Source of the DNA: Harmothoe impar
Lineage: Eukaryota; Annelida; Polychaeta; Phyllodocida; Polynoidae
Assembly (NCBI GenBank): GCA_947462335.1
Contig: OX381716.1
Coordinates: 10,798,861 to 10,862,860, forward strand
Length of the DNA stretch: 64,000 nt
Direction of reading: 5' to 3'
This document shows, in pieces, positions 23,412 through 34,965 of the stretch (position 1 is its first letter; every line of letters begins with the position of its first letter). Below the pieces are notes generated by a model, which worked only from the letters and a program-made list of their open reading frames with translations, ran no database searches and was not told the DNA's origin. Made by a program: the position numbers and the translations under genes.

Positions 23412-23610
23412 CCCTGCAAACAGAATCTCAATCGGAACTCATGCAATTCTCCTGTCAAAACTCAAGAACTTCAGAATTTTTGTTGCACGTTTCTTGAAAC
23501 TTTCTTGTGTTCACTATTCTCGAGAATCTCCCATGTCTAACTTGTGTATACAGCTTGTGCATTTTCCAGGAAATGTGAACTTGTTACATTCATTACTTCT
23601 GTTTGGAGGG
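23412..23610 (+). mobile_element. M1 element, internally deleted
   Basis: Left CCCTGCAAACAGAATCTC, right ACTTCTGTTTGGAGGG; about 100 bp shorter than full copies. Confidence 0.6.
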
Positions 23611-23790
23611 AGTATATATGTTATTACTCATATTCTGACCATCCAAGTGGTAGTCATCTTCTGAAATTAGGGAAAACCAGATCTGAAGTTTGTACCTCTG
23701 TCACTATTGATGAAAATATTATGTGATGTCTCTCATATGGTCATCATCATCACCATCATCATCTTCATGAATCAATCCTAACTTGTACTA

Positions 23791-24012
23791 CCGTAAAACC
23801 TCACGTATAAGCCGCGGCTAGTACGCGAATCAGATCGCTGGTGCGGCTTATAGGATAGGCACAGAGTATAGGTGCGGCTTATACGCGAGTTTTTGCTCCT
23901 ATAGTACAGTACTAAAGCCACCATATTCAGATCGCTGGTGCGGCTTATAGGATCGGCCCAAAGTCGGGGTGCGGCTTATACGCGAGTTAGGCTTATACGC
24001 GAGGTTTTACGG
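23791..24012 (+). mobile_element. Mariner-like MITE, perfect 12-bp ends, TA flanks
   Basis: CCGTAAAACCTC and GAGGTTTTACGG are exact complements, flanked by TA at 23789-23790 and 24013-24014. The interior repeats GTGCGGCTTATA and ATACGCGAG. Degraded relatives lie at 4915-4995, 5345-5425 and 6540-6625. Confidence 0.75.
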
Positions 24013-24115
24013 TATTGCTCGCAGACCTCAGTGCAGGCAAGAACACCGTCGGAGAAACATCCTATTCATCAACCATAGCATTTATAGACGATATCCTGCA
24101 ATTGATCATGTTCCG

Positions 24116-24350
24116 GTGATGGAGTTTGGCTCGGCTTACGTTGACCTTTGCCCCAGGACAGGGCAACCCTTAGCAATCTCTCCCTCACACGGTGTATTAT
24201 ACAAAGTGGCTGAATGATCTCCAGCAAATGGCATCCCCATATCAATCCACTGCCATTTACTCAGGGTTCAAGTGGGCCAGGGTTATCCGATTCATTTTAG
24301 ATGCAAATTAGCAGGTTCCAGTTTCACCTCACCTGTATCAGAGAGCTTAC
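24116..24350 (+). repeat. R2 repeat, copy 2
   Basis: GGAGTTTGGCTCGGCTTACG and CTGCCATTTACTCAGG match the R2 copies at 16171 and 43893. Confidence 0.55.
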
Positions 24351-24424
24351 TGAGATGGCCTCAAATGAGGTGCTCAACAAATTCAACAACACTGATTCCA
24401 GGCCTATTGAAATTTGTCTCGTAA

Positions 24425-24674
24425 GGCCAAAAAAAAAGGTTTGTCTCAGGTCACCCGACCGACCCTATCAAAATAGGGCCAACCCTACGTATTTTTTATT
24501 GCAATTTTGACGAATTTTTCGTATTTTTACCCTTTTTTGGTCAATTTTAGGGTCTTCGGAGAGACTGGCTGGTACTTCGGTGTTTATAAGAAAAAAAGGT
24601 TAAAAAAAAAGTCTGATCTACCGACCCTACGTTTTCTTGCCGTGTTATCTGAAACACACCTCTTTTTTTTTGCC
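24425..24674 (+). mobile_element. MITE with TAA target duplication (Harbinger-like)
   Basis: Ends GGCCAAAAAAAAAGG and the complement of GGCAAAAAAAAAGAGG continue into matching GACCGACCCTA and CCGACCCTACG words. TAA flanks both sides (24422-24424, 24675-24677). A 3-bp TWA duplication is typical of PIF/Harbinger elements; no transposase is present. Confidence 0.6.
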
Positions 24675-24677
24675 TAA

Positions 24678-25110
24678 TCTTCAATGGACTAAAGAAAAAG
24701 TACATCTCAATACTCAATGATATCCGCTCTCAAACTTGGGTTTGTTGCCATCGAAAAAGCTTGGGCCAATTTTGATTTTCCACCAGAAAGAACCTTATGC
24801 ATCCATCATTCATTTCAACCCATAAATAACTGAACGAGAGGTTTGATCTTTTTTCATGTGAGAAATTGTTCCCATGAAAATGAAGCCTGAAAGTAGCGGA
24901 TAGTTACTGGGCAGCACGATGCAGAAAGTATCTATAACTTTCAGGTTATTTTCAATTATTATTGTATCAGAAATACTTTCATGAAAGTGGAATTCCCTAA
25001 TATTGGTTTGAGAACTGTGTCCAAACTTTCAGAAATTTTACAGTGCAATCATCTCAAGCTTCCCCTATTGATGATCACATAGCTGATGGACTCCAATAAG
25101 GATGCACTAC
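24678..25110. other. No gene recognised
   Basis: AT-rich sequence with no inverted ends or motifs that I could support. Confidence 0.3.
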
Positions 25111-25114
25111 AAGC

Positions 25115-25710
25115 TGCACTGTAAAAAGTTGTTGTTCCTGAACAGCAAAATTTGCTGCAAATGTACAGTACTTTAGCTGTAAATAATAATACAGCAAATT
25201 CTACTGTACATGTACAATTCTGTTACTGTAGATGCAGGTTATGGTAGTGACTTGTAGATCTACAGTACTTTTCCCTGTAATATGTACACGAGAGGTCATG
25301 GGATCGATCCTAGGTCTAGCCACCTCTCATCAGGGATCTTTAGCAACAAGGCTGTAGCTCATTCAATACAGACATGGCAGAGGTAGCTTATAATTATATC
25401 CCAATAGGACCATTTGTAACACTGGCTCTGTGGCCCAATGGATCCAACACCACAGGTGGTGAGTTCAATCCTTGGTGGAGCCACTTGGTCTACCTACATC
25501 CACCTAAAACTCGTTTTTCCCTCACATGGATGGTCAAAAACATCACCAGCACTGGGAGGTAAACCCAGGACCTTCAGACTATGATTTACAATCAATTTTG
25601 CTGTACAGTAACAGAAGATTCTGCTGTCCCTATACAGTACATAGTGCTGTAAATATACAAAAGCTCACTTGCTGTAGATCTACAGCACAATCTACTGGAA
25701 CCAAAGTTGC
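25115..25710. repeat. ACAGTA/TACTGT-rich repeat flanking a tRNA-like core
   Basis: Both flanks (25115-25260 and 25590-25710) are built of CTGTA, ACAGCAAATT and ACAGTA words. Between them, 25425-25500 has A-box-like TGGCCCAATGGATCC and B-box-like GAGTTCAATCC. It could be a SINE inside a simple inverted element. Confidence 0.35.
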
Positions 25711-25784
25711 CCCCAGTATTTGGTGTACAGGAACACTACTTACTTCCAACAGTGTGTGGCTCAAACGTCAATTTATGTAGCTGC

Positions 25785-26060
25785 TGTGCTGTGGGGGTGG
25801 AAAAGAATCATGATGATTTCAATGGAATTGAATACGGGGACATTTTTGCTCAAAATCAACTAAATTGCCAGAAGACAGCCTCAAATTCAAACATGACACA
25901 TAGCAATAACTGGATGTCAACATGCAATCTGTCTGTACCACTTTAAAGTGGCATTCGCACTGAGCGTTTACCACTCACAATTCTAGTACTGTTCTAGTCT
26001 ACTATGTGGTAAGTGCGAGTGGTGAGAATGCCCCTTTAACTCTTTATGGACAGCAAGTTG
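25785..26060 (-). repeat. Low-copy repeat paralogous to 30716-30905 (opposite strand)
   Basis: AGCAATAACTGGATGTCAA and CTGTCTGTACCACTTTAA match the complement of 30740-30800, and the CTGTGGGGGTGG end matches the complement of 30890. In this copy the small TTAA element is inserted; the paralogue lacks it. Confidence 0.55.
25947..26035 (+). mobile_element. 89-bp TTAA-flanked micro-MITE
   Basis: Ends AGTGGCATTC and GAATGCCCCT are complementary with one or two mismatches, flanked by TTAA (25943-25946, 26036-26039). The related locus at 30740-30755 reads straight from CCACTTTAA to CTCTTTATGG, an empty site. A second copy is at about 46316-46406. Confidence 0.7.
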
Positions 26061-27768
26061 CCTTTAGATGGCCGGCGGGTATAGGCTAAAAGTAACTACG
26101 ATTTTACCATACCTATACCACAAGTTTCAAAGGATCTATACTCTCGGAAAATAAGAAAAAGAATAGGGGGGTCCTAGGGGCTTGTTTCTGAGATATCTAA
26201 CCACAATATTTGAGCTACCTGCTATAGGATTATATAGTGATCTCCTACATTTGTGGATGAAATAACATTGAAAAGTAACTACAGTTTCTTAAGGCTTCAA
26301 CACAATATTCTATACAATATTATCTGTTCAGAAAACATGTTTTAAACATATAGTCCCGGGAATATTTGTATGTTTTTTCATATTTGAATTTAAAAAGATA
26401 ATAATATGGTAAGAACAATGCCAGGCAGGATAAATATACCATGCCACTTATCCACCTACAACCAATTCAATAGTATAATGGTTATGGCATTTGCCTTCTA
26501 ATCCAAAGAGCCTGGGTTCAAGCCTCTGCCATGTCAAACTAGATTTTTATCAATTCCATAACTGCATGTACCAATGTGATGAGATTGCCCCCTGGTGTAT
26601 GGCTCCAGGACTATAATCCCTGCCCGCCACCTTAAGATTCATGTCCCTATGTCTTCATAATCCACCATTAGGTAATCTTGCCAAAGCTGCCTAGGTACAT
26701 CATGCTGACTCTTCCAGAGTGTAAATTTAACATGATGCATGAATGTAGCACTGGTGAGTTCATTGCCAGGGCTGCCTTCATACATCAGAATTACAGACAG
26801 CATGGGGGTAATCACACTGTAACCAATGAAAAGGGGAATCAGATATGAATGATATTGCAATATTCAGTTCAGATCAGGCAATTGCCCTTCCCCTCTTAGA
26901 AAAGAGAGCTTCAGTGATTAATAATAGTGATGGATACTAGTGACTCCCAATATAATGCACTGGAACAACAGAGAAGAAATTGGCAACTGCCCTGGGGATG
27001 AAAAGGTGATAAAACCTAGAAGATATCCGGTCAGCAATTTGCAGGTCCAATCGGGTAAAAGATGCCGGATGTTGATGCACTGGAAATGAAGATGGATCAG
27101 GAAATAAAGCGATAATTATTTCCTTGATAATTTTGTTGATCCTTGATTAATTGACCTCTTGTTTTGCGTCTTAGAAAGATTGTAACGGTTCGAACAACAA
27201 CAGCAAGTTTGTATTCATTTGAAGACTTGAACCATTGCCCAAAATGGACGCACCTGAAAATCAAAAGCATACATCACACAAACTAGTGGAAGGTTACTCT
27301 GTGCGATGTCTGGACCTCACCATATGCTGGGACTCCACTACCCGATTTTTTGGGTCATTCTCACAAACCGATCATATAGGTCTTTACAGTTTGATCAGGT
27401 CAAAATAAAAGCATATTCCCTATCTGTTATTGTGCATAAATCAGCCGATTAGAGCCCTGTGAATGGGGAAGCATCAGATAAATGAAAATCAAACCAGTTT
27501 GATCAGGAGCCAAAATCGGCCCCAGATGCGAAATTGGGACCTCAATCAGGACAACCAATTGGGGCCTAAATCGGGACAACCAATCCACTTGAGCATGGCG
27601 ATTTTATAAACATCAACATGTTTATAAACATGAACCTATGGCAGGGTCTAAAGTACCTCTATACTTACAGTATACCCATATATGATTCTTTGGTTTGAGC
27701 TCGATTTGTGAGAATAGCCCCGATATGAGGACAAAATCCGCTACTGGAGCCTCACCATAGGCCTACTA
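26061..27768. other. No gene; tRNA-like repeat and M2 remnant
   Basis: 26470-26540 reads TAGTATAATGGTTATGGCA, then a TCT-anticodon-like loop (CTTCTAA) and GGGTTCAAGCC, so it is derived from a tRNA-Arg-like sequence, but the acceptor stem does not pair. M2 words occur at about 26690-26790. 27340-27720 and 28310-28680 share complementary phrases (CGATTTTGCATCTGAGG versus CCAGATGCGAAATTGG), a long imperfect inverted repeat around the 27769 element. Confidence 0.35.
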
Positions 27769-28090
27769 AGGGAGTGCTCATTTTTTAACAACAGGGGGGG
27801 GGGGCGGTGAGATTTCGCGCGGAGCGCGCGAAATTTTTTCACCCCCCCCCTAGAGGGGCCGACATCTTTTACCCCCCCCCCCCCGGCAGGCCGAAAATTG
27901 CGCGCGTTCGCGCCCCTTTGTAGCATAGTAACGCGCTGGCTTTTTCCCTCAAAACAGGTTGAATTTTTTTGACCCCCCCCCCAAGAGGGGTCTAAATTTT
28001 TTACCCCCCCCCCCGGTCAAGGGGTCCAAATTTTTTACCCCCCCCCCAAATCCACCACCCCCCCCTGTTGTTAAAAAATGAGCACTCCCT
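27769..28090 (+). mobile_element. M4 element with poly-G/poly-C interior
   Basis: Ends AGGGAGTGCTCATTTTTTAA and TTAAAAAATGAGCACTCCCT are exact complements, with AACAACAGGGGGG continuing inward. The interior alternates C runs of 8-14 with AATTTTTT words and includes a GCGCGCGAAATTT palindrome. Related copies are at 30923 and 33457. Low-complexity minus-strand frames here are artefacts. Confidence 0.7.
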
Positions 28091-28152
28091 AAGTTCAGTT
28101 CAGCTGCTGAATCATCCCCACCTTGCCGAAGGGAAAGGTGGGGCTCCACTAA

Positions 28153-28299
28153 CCCAGCTAACAAAAAAACGTTATTTTACGTCAAAATAACGTTCTAAAA
28201 CTGTATATAACGTTATGCCATAGTGAGGAGCCTTAGAGAAACGTTATATAACGTTAAATAACGTTACAAAATGTTGTATAACGTTTTTTGTTTACTGGG
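28153..28299 (+). mobile_element. 147-bp MITE rich in AACGTT
   Basis: Ends CCCAGCTAACAAAAAAACG and the complement of CCCAGTAAACAAAAAACG; TAACGTTA words repeat inside. No ORF. Confidence 0.6.
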
Positions 28300-28970
28300 A
28301 ATCGATTTTGTTCTCAGATCGGGGCTATTCTCACAAATCTGGCTTAATTATATACCATGACAATGATATACAGTAGATAGGATCTATGTTTACCAATTTT
28401 TTTTTTGGTCAACAAACAATGTGGAAAATAGAATTGCCAAGGTTATGTAACACGATTTAGGTCACGATTTAGGTCCCGATTTTGCATCTGAGGTTGATTT
28501 TGACTCACGATCTCATATCAAACTTGTTTGATTTCTGTTTATCTGGTGCCCCACTGATCACATGGCTCTAATCGGCCGATCTAAGCACAATTTATGAGAA
28601 AATATGCCTCTGTTTACCCCTCAGCAAACTGTACAGAACTGTATGATCAGATCGTGAGATTTACCCAAAAAATAATAGTAGAGTCCTAGCTTAAGGGGTC
28701 CAGGTCACTTTTGGCTTCTAGCATTGAACATTTTCCTGTGGATAAGGTTTTTCTATTAATTGATTGGAAAATCTGCATAGAACCTTTAACAAATGAATAA
28801 GGTTGGACAGAAAAGGACTGCTTGGATGGCCGAAACACTTAATATGTATGTGATAAAAAACTGTACGCTCTAGACAATTACCATATTCTACATATTAAAA
28901 ATTATTTTGAGTGGGAAAATTGGCCTCAAGTATCCATTGTAAAAAGTGTCCCCCTATTGAACTACTGTCT
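28300..28970. other. No gene recognised
   Basis: Holds the right arm of the imperfect inverted repeat described for 27340-27720; otherwise featureless. Confidence 0.3.
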
Positions 28971-29427
28971 ACAAGTCCTCACACTCAGGCAAATATGAGC
29001 GTCAGCCAATGTCGCCAATAGCACTCTCATACAACAGTCAGGCACTGATGGGTAAAGGGCTATTTCAGTGAGGGTCAGGCTATGCTGGACCTTCATCTAG
29101 AGCTTCTACTCACCCAAAATGGCTCAAGAGTCTGGCTATGCTGGATCTTCATGCCAGAGTCTGGCAATGCTGGACTCTTGGGAGAGTCCCTTTCAGCCTG
29201 CATGAGTCCAGCATTGCCAGACTCAGCCATGAAGATCCAGCATGGCCAGACTCTCAAGCAATTTAGCAAAAGTCCAGCCTCTTATTGAAGGTCCAGCATA
29301 GCCTGACCCTTACTAGAATGGCCCTTGACCCATCTGTTATAGTCCAGCAGTGTCTGACCCTTGTATGAGAGTTCTATTGGCAACATTGGATGACGCTGAT
29401 ATTTGCCTGTGTGCATACTAGGCTTGT
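28971..29427. mobile_element. Foldback hairpin element, about 457 bp
   Basis: The ends ACAAGTCCTCACACTCAGGC and the complement of GCCTGTGTGCATACTAGGCTTGT pair, and so does nearly the whole length towards a centre near 29190. The arms contain repeated TCCAGCATGGCCAGACTC words in both orientations. Transcription across it would give a long hairpin RNA. No target duplication is certain. Confidence 0.65.
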
Positions 29428-30922
29428 CCTTGACTGCTGCTCAGGTGTGAAATGCTCCATGTCAAAAAAAGAAATTGCTATCCTATCTTCCATAATTGGA
29501 CTTTACACAATACTTCTATAATAACAATTATGTGATTGCGTGTTGACAAAATGCCGCTCATAATGTGTAATTGCTTCTGTATGGTATCACTGACCTTTTA
29601 ACGTGAGGCCCCATGTGAGATGACATGCTGGGCCAGATACTGATTTACGTGTTGGAGACCTTAATTACTTACTGCCATTCATGCTCAGGGCCAAGTGCAT
29701 AAACTGGGTCAATACACTCTCACAACGGAGGTTGCCTATAGTAAGGTACAGTGTGGGACACTCAGCCATTTTTTTGCACTGCCCCCTGTTTGATGACATA
29801 GGAGGTGGTAGACAAACACAGAAATGCTTAAAATCTCAAATGTAAAGTACTTCTTAGGTTCTGGAATAGCAGTGTGTAACTGAATCAGGATATAAGTAAG
29901 GTCTGCACCATTTGGGGTATCTAATTTCACTCAGATTGTCCCTAGTGCGCCCTACACAGCAGGTGGTAGTCATATTGTTTCCCACACTGTTAGTAATATA
30001 TCAGAACATCTGTCTGGAGAATGGAATGACCTAGTTAATGCACGTGCTCAGGGCTGGAGGCTTTACCTGATAACTCAGAGGACAAACACCATGGTTATTA
30101 TTAAGGACTGCCATTATTTCATAATCGAGGTATATAAGCATGGGTTTGGTAGCCTTCCCATCAGAGACACATTCATGAGGTGTCCCTCCAAACAGAACTC
30201 GGGAATTGAACGTTCACGACTGTGGAGAATCTGGGGAAGTCACCATAACACAAGAAAGATACGAGATATTCCCAAATTGCGGTGGCATCATGAAGACACA
30301 TGAATATGAATCTTAAATCTACTATGTCAGCTAATTTTAGGTGATTCTCCCATTTTAGGTTGATTACATGATACATATAATTGCATGCAGGTATGGAAAG
30401 TTGTGAGACTCTCACTCATCATTCAGCATAATAAAACTACAATATAATTATTGTCATAAATGAATAACTGTCCGGTTAGCAGAAATCAAGACCTATTATG
30501 GGTGCATCGTGTAACCATTGGATTTAGCCTGGAATCAGGACACAACGACCTGTACACAACCACTACATTCAGTTTATTCCTTCCTGCAAATTACAATAAG
30601 GAAAACATTGTTACCATAATAATGATGTCGAACACAAGGAAAATGGTTAAGAAAAGCAACTGCAACATTATTTATGACTTAATTTTGGGGCGTTCTAACT
30701 GATCATGATAAAGTATCTTTAAGGCGACATGCCATCCATAAAGAGTTAAAGTGGTACAGACAGATAACATATTGACATCCAGTTATTGCTACATCATGTT
30801 TCAATTTGAAACTGTTTTACGCGATTTAGTTGTGCTTGAGCATGATCTTCCCCCGCATTTAATGCAGTCGAAATCATCATGTTGTCAACCACCCCCACAA
30901 CAGCTAGGTAACAGTGAACTTT

Positions 30923-31185
30923 AGGGAGTGGTCATTTTATAACAACAGCGGGGTGGTGGATTTGGGGGGGGGGAAGCAAAGACATTTGGACCCCTTGAAG
31001 GGGGGGGAAGAATAGAATTTGGACCCCTCTTGAGGGGGTACCAAAAAAATTGCACCCCTTTAAAGAGCAATACTATAGCTCAAAGGGGTCGGCCGCGTAA
31101 AATGGCGACCTTTCCCGTGGGGGGAACAATAGCTCCCACAAAAATCCACCAACCCCCCCCTGTTGTTAAAAAATAACCACTCCCT
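30923..31185 (+). mobile_element. M4 element in copy A
   Basis: Ends AGGGAGTGGTCATTTTATAA and the complement of AGGGAGTGGTTATTTTTTAA; G-rich then C-rich interior. Its duplicate is at 33457-33719. Confidence 0.65.
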
Positions 31186-31613
31186 GAAGCCACATCCTTA
31201 TTTAAGTGCATCAGCTTAGTAATCATCCATCAGGGGAGCTTGAGATGATGAGATTTTTAAATTTATACTGCGAACTTTCCAAGGTTTTGACAAAGATTTC
31301 AAATCAATATGCCGGCAATGATTTAACTTTTATTAAAATATTTAGGATACAACAGCGATTGTAAATAGGCTCAAAAAGTTGTGCACTTGAGAAAATGGAT
31401 TCTCTCTGTATTGCAGTACCTTTTAACTAACTGTCCACTTCCTCAAGAGTGTTAGGACTGATTCCTCAACAATGAAAAACTAAAACTATGGCCCAAACTG
31501 ATTTTGATGTCACCTTCAACAAACTGGAATTGTGGGCGGGAATCATGGGGAACTTGGTATTTTCAATTAGTCCATTTAGGATTACTAGACATATTTCAAT
31601 AGGCCTAGAATCC

Positions 31614-31921
31614 CACTGAAAAATAAAATTGTTTCCAGACTTTTCTAAGTTACTGTCATAAAATAAATGGGTTCTCTAACCTATCAGGCTACCATCCCAC
31701 AAATAGAATTTGGAGCTGGCAAAGGTTGGGATTTGGGCTGGCACATGCCAAGTGGGTCTTCTATCTGACAACTCCATCTAAAAGACCCGCTTCCTTGTCA
31801 CTTAGATGAGTCTTGATACGGGTTTGTGGGATGGTAACCTGATAGGTTAGAAAACCTTTAACTCATTTTTTTTTATGACAGTCGCTTCAAAGAGTCTTGT
31901 AACAAGTTTACTTTTTCAGTG
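31614..31921 (+). mobile_element. M5 element, about 90-bp inverted ends starting CACTG (intact copy)
   Basis: CACTGAAAAATAAAATTG pairs with the complement of the right end (CACTGAAAAAGTAAACTTG), and pairing continues through CTAACCTATCAGG and ACCATCCCACAAA. This is the uninterrupted version; the duplicate starting at 34148 is split by two insertions. CACTG ends recall CACTA/EnSpm elements, but no transposase is present. Confidence 0.6.
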
Positions 31922-31956
31922 CAGGGTTGATGGGTCAGGCCTGTTGGACAACGCAA

Positions 31957-32294
31957 GGCTGTGTCTCACCAAATTGGGCCAATGTCAAGGTCTCTGACCA
32001 GGTGCCATCTCTGACCGGGCGCCATCTCTGACCAGGCGCCATCTCTGACTCGGTGCCATCTCTGACCGGGTGCCATCTCTGACCGGGTGCCATCTCTGAC
32101 CGGGTGCCATCTCTGACTGGGTGCCATCTCTGACTGGGTGCCATCTCTGACCGGGTGCCATCTCTGACCGGGTGCCATCTCTGACTGGGTGCCATCTCTG
32201 ACTGGGTGCCATTTCTGACCGGGTGCCATCTCTGACTGGGTGCCATCTCTGACTGGGTGCCATCTCTGACCAGGTGCCATCTCTGACTGGGTGC
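31957..32294 (-). repeat. 17-bp minisatellite, left arm only, copy A
   Basis: About 17 units of GGTGCCATCTCTGACCG with C/T and G/A variants follow a unique end GGCTGTGTCTCACC. The array is cut by the tandem-duplication junction. Because 17 is not a multiple of 3, all frames stay open and give 17-residue repeats; these are not proteins. Confidence 0.75.
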
Positions 32295-34229
32295 CTCAGC
32301 CATTTTTTTGCACTGCCCCCTGTTTGATGACATAGGAGGTGGTAGACAAACACAGAAATGCTTAAAATCTCAAATGTAAAGTACTTCTTAGGTTCTGGAA
32401 TAGCAGTGTGTAACTGAATCAGGATATAAGTAAGGTCTGCACCATTTGGGGTATCTAATTTCACTCAGATTGTCCCTAGTGCGCCCTACACAGCAGGTGG
32501 TAGTCATATAGTTTCCCACACTGTTAGTAATATATCAGAACATCTGTCTGGAGAATGGAATGACCTAGTTAATGCACGTGCTCAGGGCTGGAGGCTTTAC
32601 CTGATAACTCAGAGGACAAACACCATGGTTATTATTAAGGACTGCCATTATTTCATAATCGAGGTATATAAGCATGGGTTTGGTAGCCTTCCCATCAGAG
32701 ACACATTCATGAGGTGTCCCTCCAAACAGAACTCGGGAATTGAACGTTCACGACTGTGGAGAATCTGGGGAAGTCACCATAACACAAGAAAGATACGAGA
32801 TATTCCCAAATTGCGGTGGCATCATGAAGACACATGAATATGAATCTTAAATCTACTATGTCAGCTAATTTTAGGTGATTCTCCCATTTTAGGTTGATTA
32901 CATGATACATATAATTGCATGCAGGTATGGAAAGTTGTGAGACTCTCACTCATCATTCAGCATAATAAAACTACAATATAATTATTGTCATAAATGAATA
33001 ACTGTCCGGTTAGCAGAAATCAAGACCTATTATGGGTGCATCGTGTAACCATTGGATTTAGCCTGGAATCAGGACACAACGACCTGTACACAACCACTAC
33101 ATTCAGTTTATTCCTTCCTGCAAATTACAATAAGGAAAACATTGTTACCATAATAATGATGTCGAACACAAGGAAAATGGTTAAGAAAAGCAACTGCAAC
33201 ATTATTTATGACTTAATTTTGGGGCGTTCTAACTGATCATGATAAAGTATCTTTAAGGCGACATGCCATCCATAAAGAGTTAAAGTGGTACAGACAGATA
33301 ACATATTGACATCCAGTTATTGCTACATCATGTTTCAATTTGAAACTGTTTTACGCGATTTAGTTGTGCTTGAGCATGATCTTCCCCCGCATTTAATGCA
33401 GTCGAAATCATCATGTTGTCAACCACCCCCACAACAGCTAGGTAACAGTGAACTTTAGGGAGTGGTCATTTTATAACAACAGCGGGGTGGTGGATTTGGG
33501 GGGGGGGAAGCAAAGACATTTGGACCCCTTGAAGGGGGGGGAAGAATAGAATTTGGACCCCTCTTGAGGGGGTACCAAAAAAATTGCACCCCTTTAAAGA
33601 GCAATACTATAGCTCAAAGGGGTCGGCCGCGTAAAATGGCGACCTTTCCCGTGGGGGGAACAATAGCTCCCACAAAAATCCACCAACCCCCCCCTGTTGT
33701 TAAAAAATAACCACTCCCTGAAGCCACATCCTTATTTAAGTGCATCAGCTTAGTAATCATCCATCAGGGGAGCTTGAGATGATGAGATTTTTAAATTTAT
33801 ACTGCGAACTTTCCAAGGTTTTGACAAAGATTTCAAATCAATATGCCGGCAATGATTTAACTTTTATTAAAATATTTAGGATACAACAGCGATTGTAAAT
33901 AGGCTCAAAAAGTTGTGCACTTGAGAAAATGGATTCTCTCTGTATTGCAGTACCTTTTAACTAACTGTCCACTTCCTCAAGAGTGTTAGGACTGATTCCT
34001 CAACAATGAAAAACTAAAACTATGGCCCAAACTGATTTTGATGTCACCTTCAACAAACTGGAATTGTGGGCGGGAATCATGGGGAACTTGGTATTTTCAA
34101 TTAGTCCATTTAGGATTACTAGACATATTTCAATAGGCCTAGAATCCCACTGAAAAATAAAATTGTTTCCAGACTTTTCTAAGTTACTGTCATAAAATAA
34201 ATGGGTTCTCTAACCTATCAGGCTACCAT
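32295..34229 (+). repeat. Tandem duplication, copy B, first segment
   Basis: It is near-identical to 29761-31695 and ends at the CAT target site of the 3,990-bp element. The unit resumes at 38223-38280 and again after the retrotransposon at about 42457. Confidence 0.85.
33457..33719 (+). mobile_element. M4 element in copy B
   Basis: Duplicate of 30923-31185 at +2534. Confidence 0.65.
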
Positions 34230-34965
34230 TAGTCCCAGAGCCCAGGCACTTTTAATTTCCTTTTTGTGACCAAAAGGTTTGAAGATACTGTCTTATGTAG
34301 AATTTTCTGCTGAATTCAAAAATCCATTTCTTACAAAAATCCGATGGTGCGTTTTTCCAATATGGCCACCCAAAGTAACGATCGTCATCTTATTCAAAAA
34401 TGACTTTCTTCACCCTTTGGACTTACATTTCTACCTACTGGAGCTATCTAAACCTATGTTTTTACTGGCCAGTGACCTAATTATCTTATTTTTGCATTCA
34501 TCAGATCAATACATTCATGAATTTCAAGATGGCGGCCATTAAAATGGCAATTTTAGACAATTTGAACTAGTATACAGGAGGCAGAACTCTGAAATGTTAG
34601 CATGTGAGGTATGGAATGTTACATGGTAGCACACATGTCAAACTTGGTGTATGACCTAAACTGATCATGTTTAGGGTGATGCTATATACACAAATAACAT
34701 TTCTGAGAAATAGCGCTCGATAAAGGCGGCCATTACAGAAATTCACAACTTTGGTCATATCTTCGTAAATAATGATGATATACAGTTATTTAAGGTGTCT
34801 ATATCCACATTTTCAGGGTCTGGGAATACTATAAGAGCATCAAATTTTTCTTTCCTGTACATTTTACGTGCCTGCTTAGGGTAGCCATTACTGAGAATTA
34901 CAACTTTTGCCATATCTTTACAAATAATGGCGATAGACATTAATTTGAAGTGGCTACATCCACAT

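Larger units (their letters stand above)
29761..32294 (+). repeat. Tandem duplication, copy A (2,534-bp unit)
   Basis: Every position from 29761 to 31695 recurs at +2534. I noticed one substitution (T29976 versus A32510). The unit contains an M1-B remnant (30184-30290, minus), an M4 copy (30923-31185), the M5 element (31614-31921) and the left arm of the 17-bp foldback (31957-32294). The right junction lies inside the minisatellite, next to CTCAGCC. All small frames here occur twice and are not genes. Confidence 0.85.

Noticed and set aside
26470..26545. tRNA-Arg (TCT) gene
   Set aside because: No matching acceptor stem; treated as tRNA-derived.
31999..32290. CRISPR-like array
   Set aside because: Units are contiguous 17-mers without unique spacers, in eukaryotic DNA.
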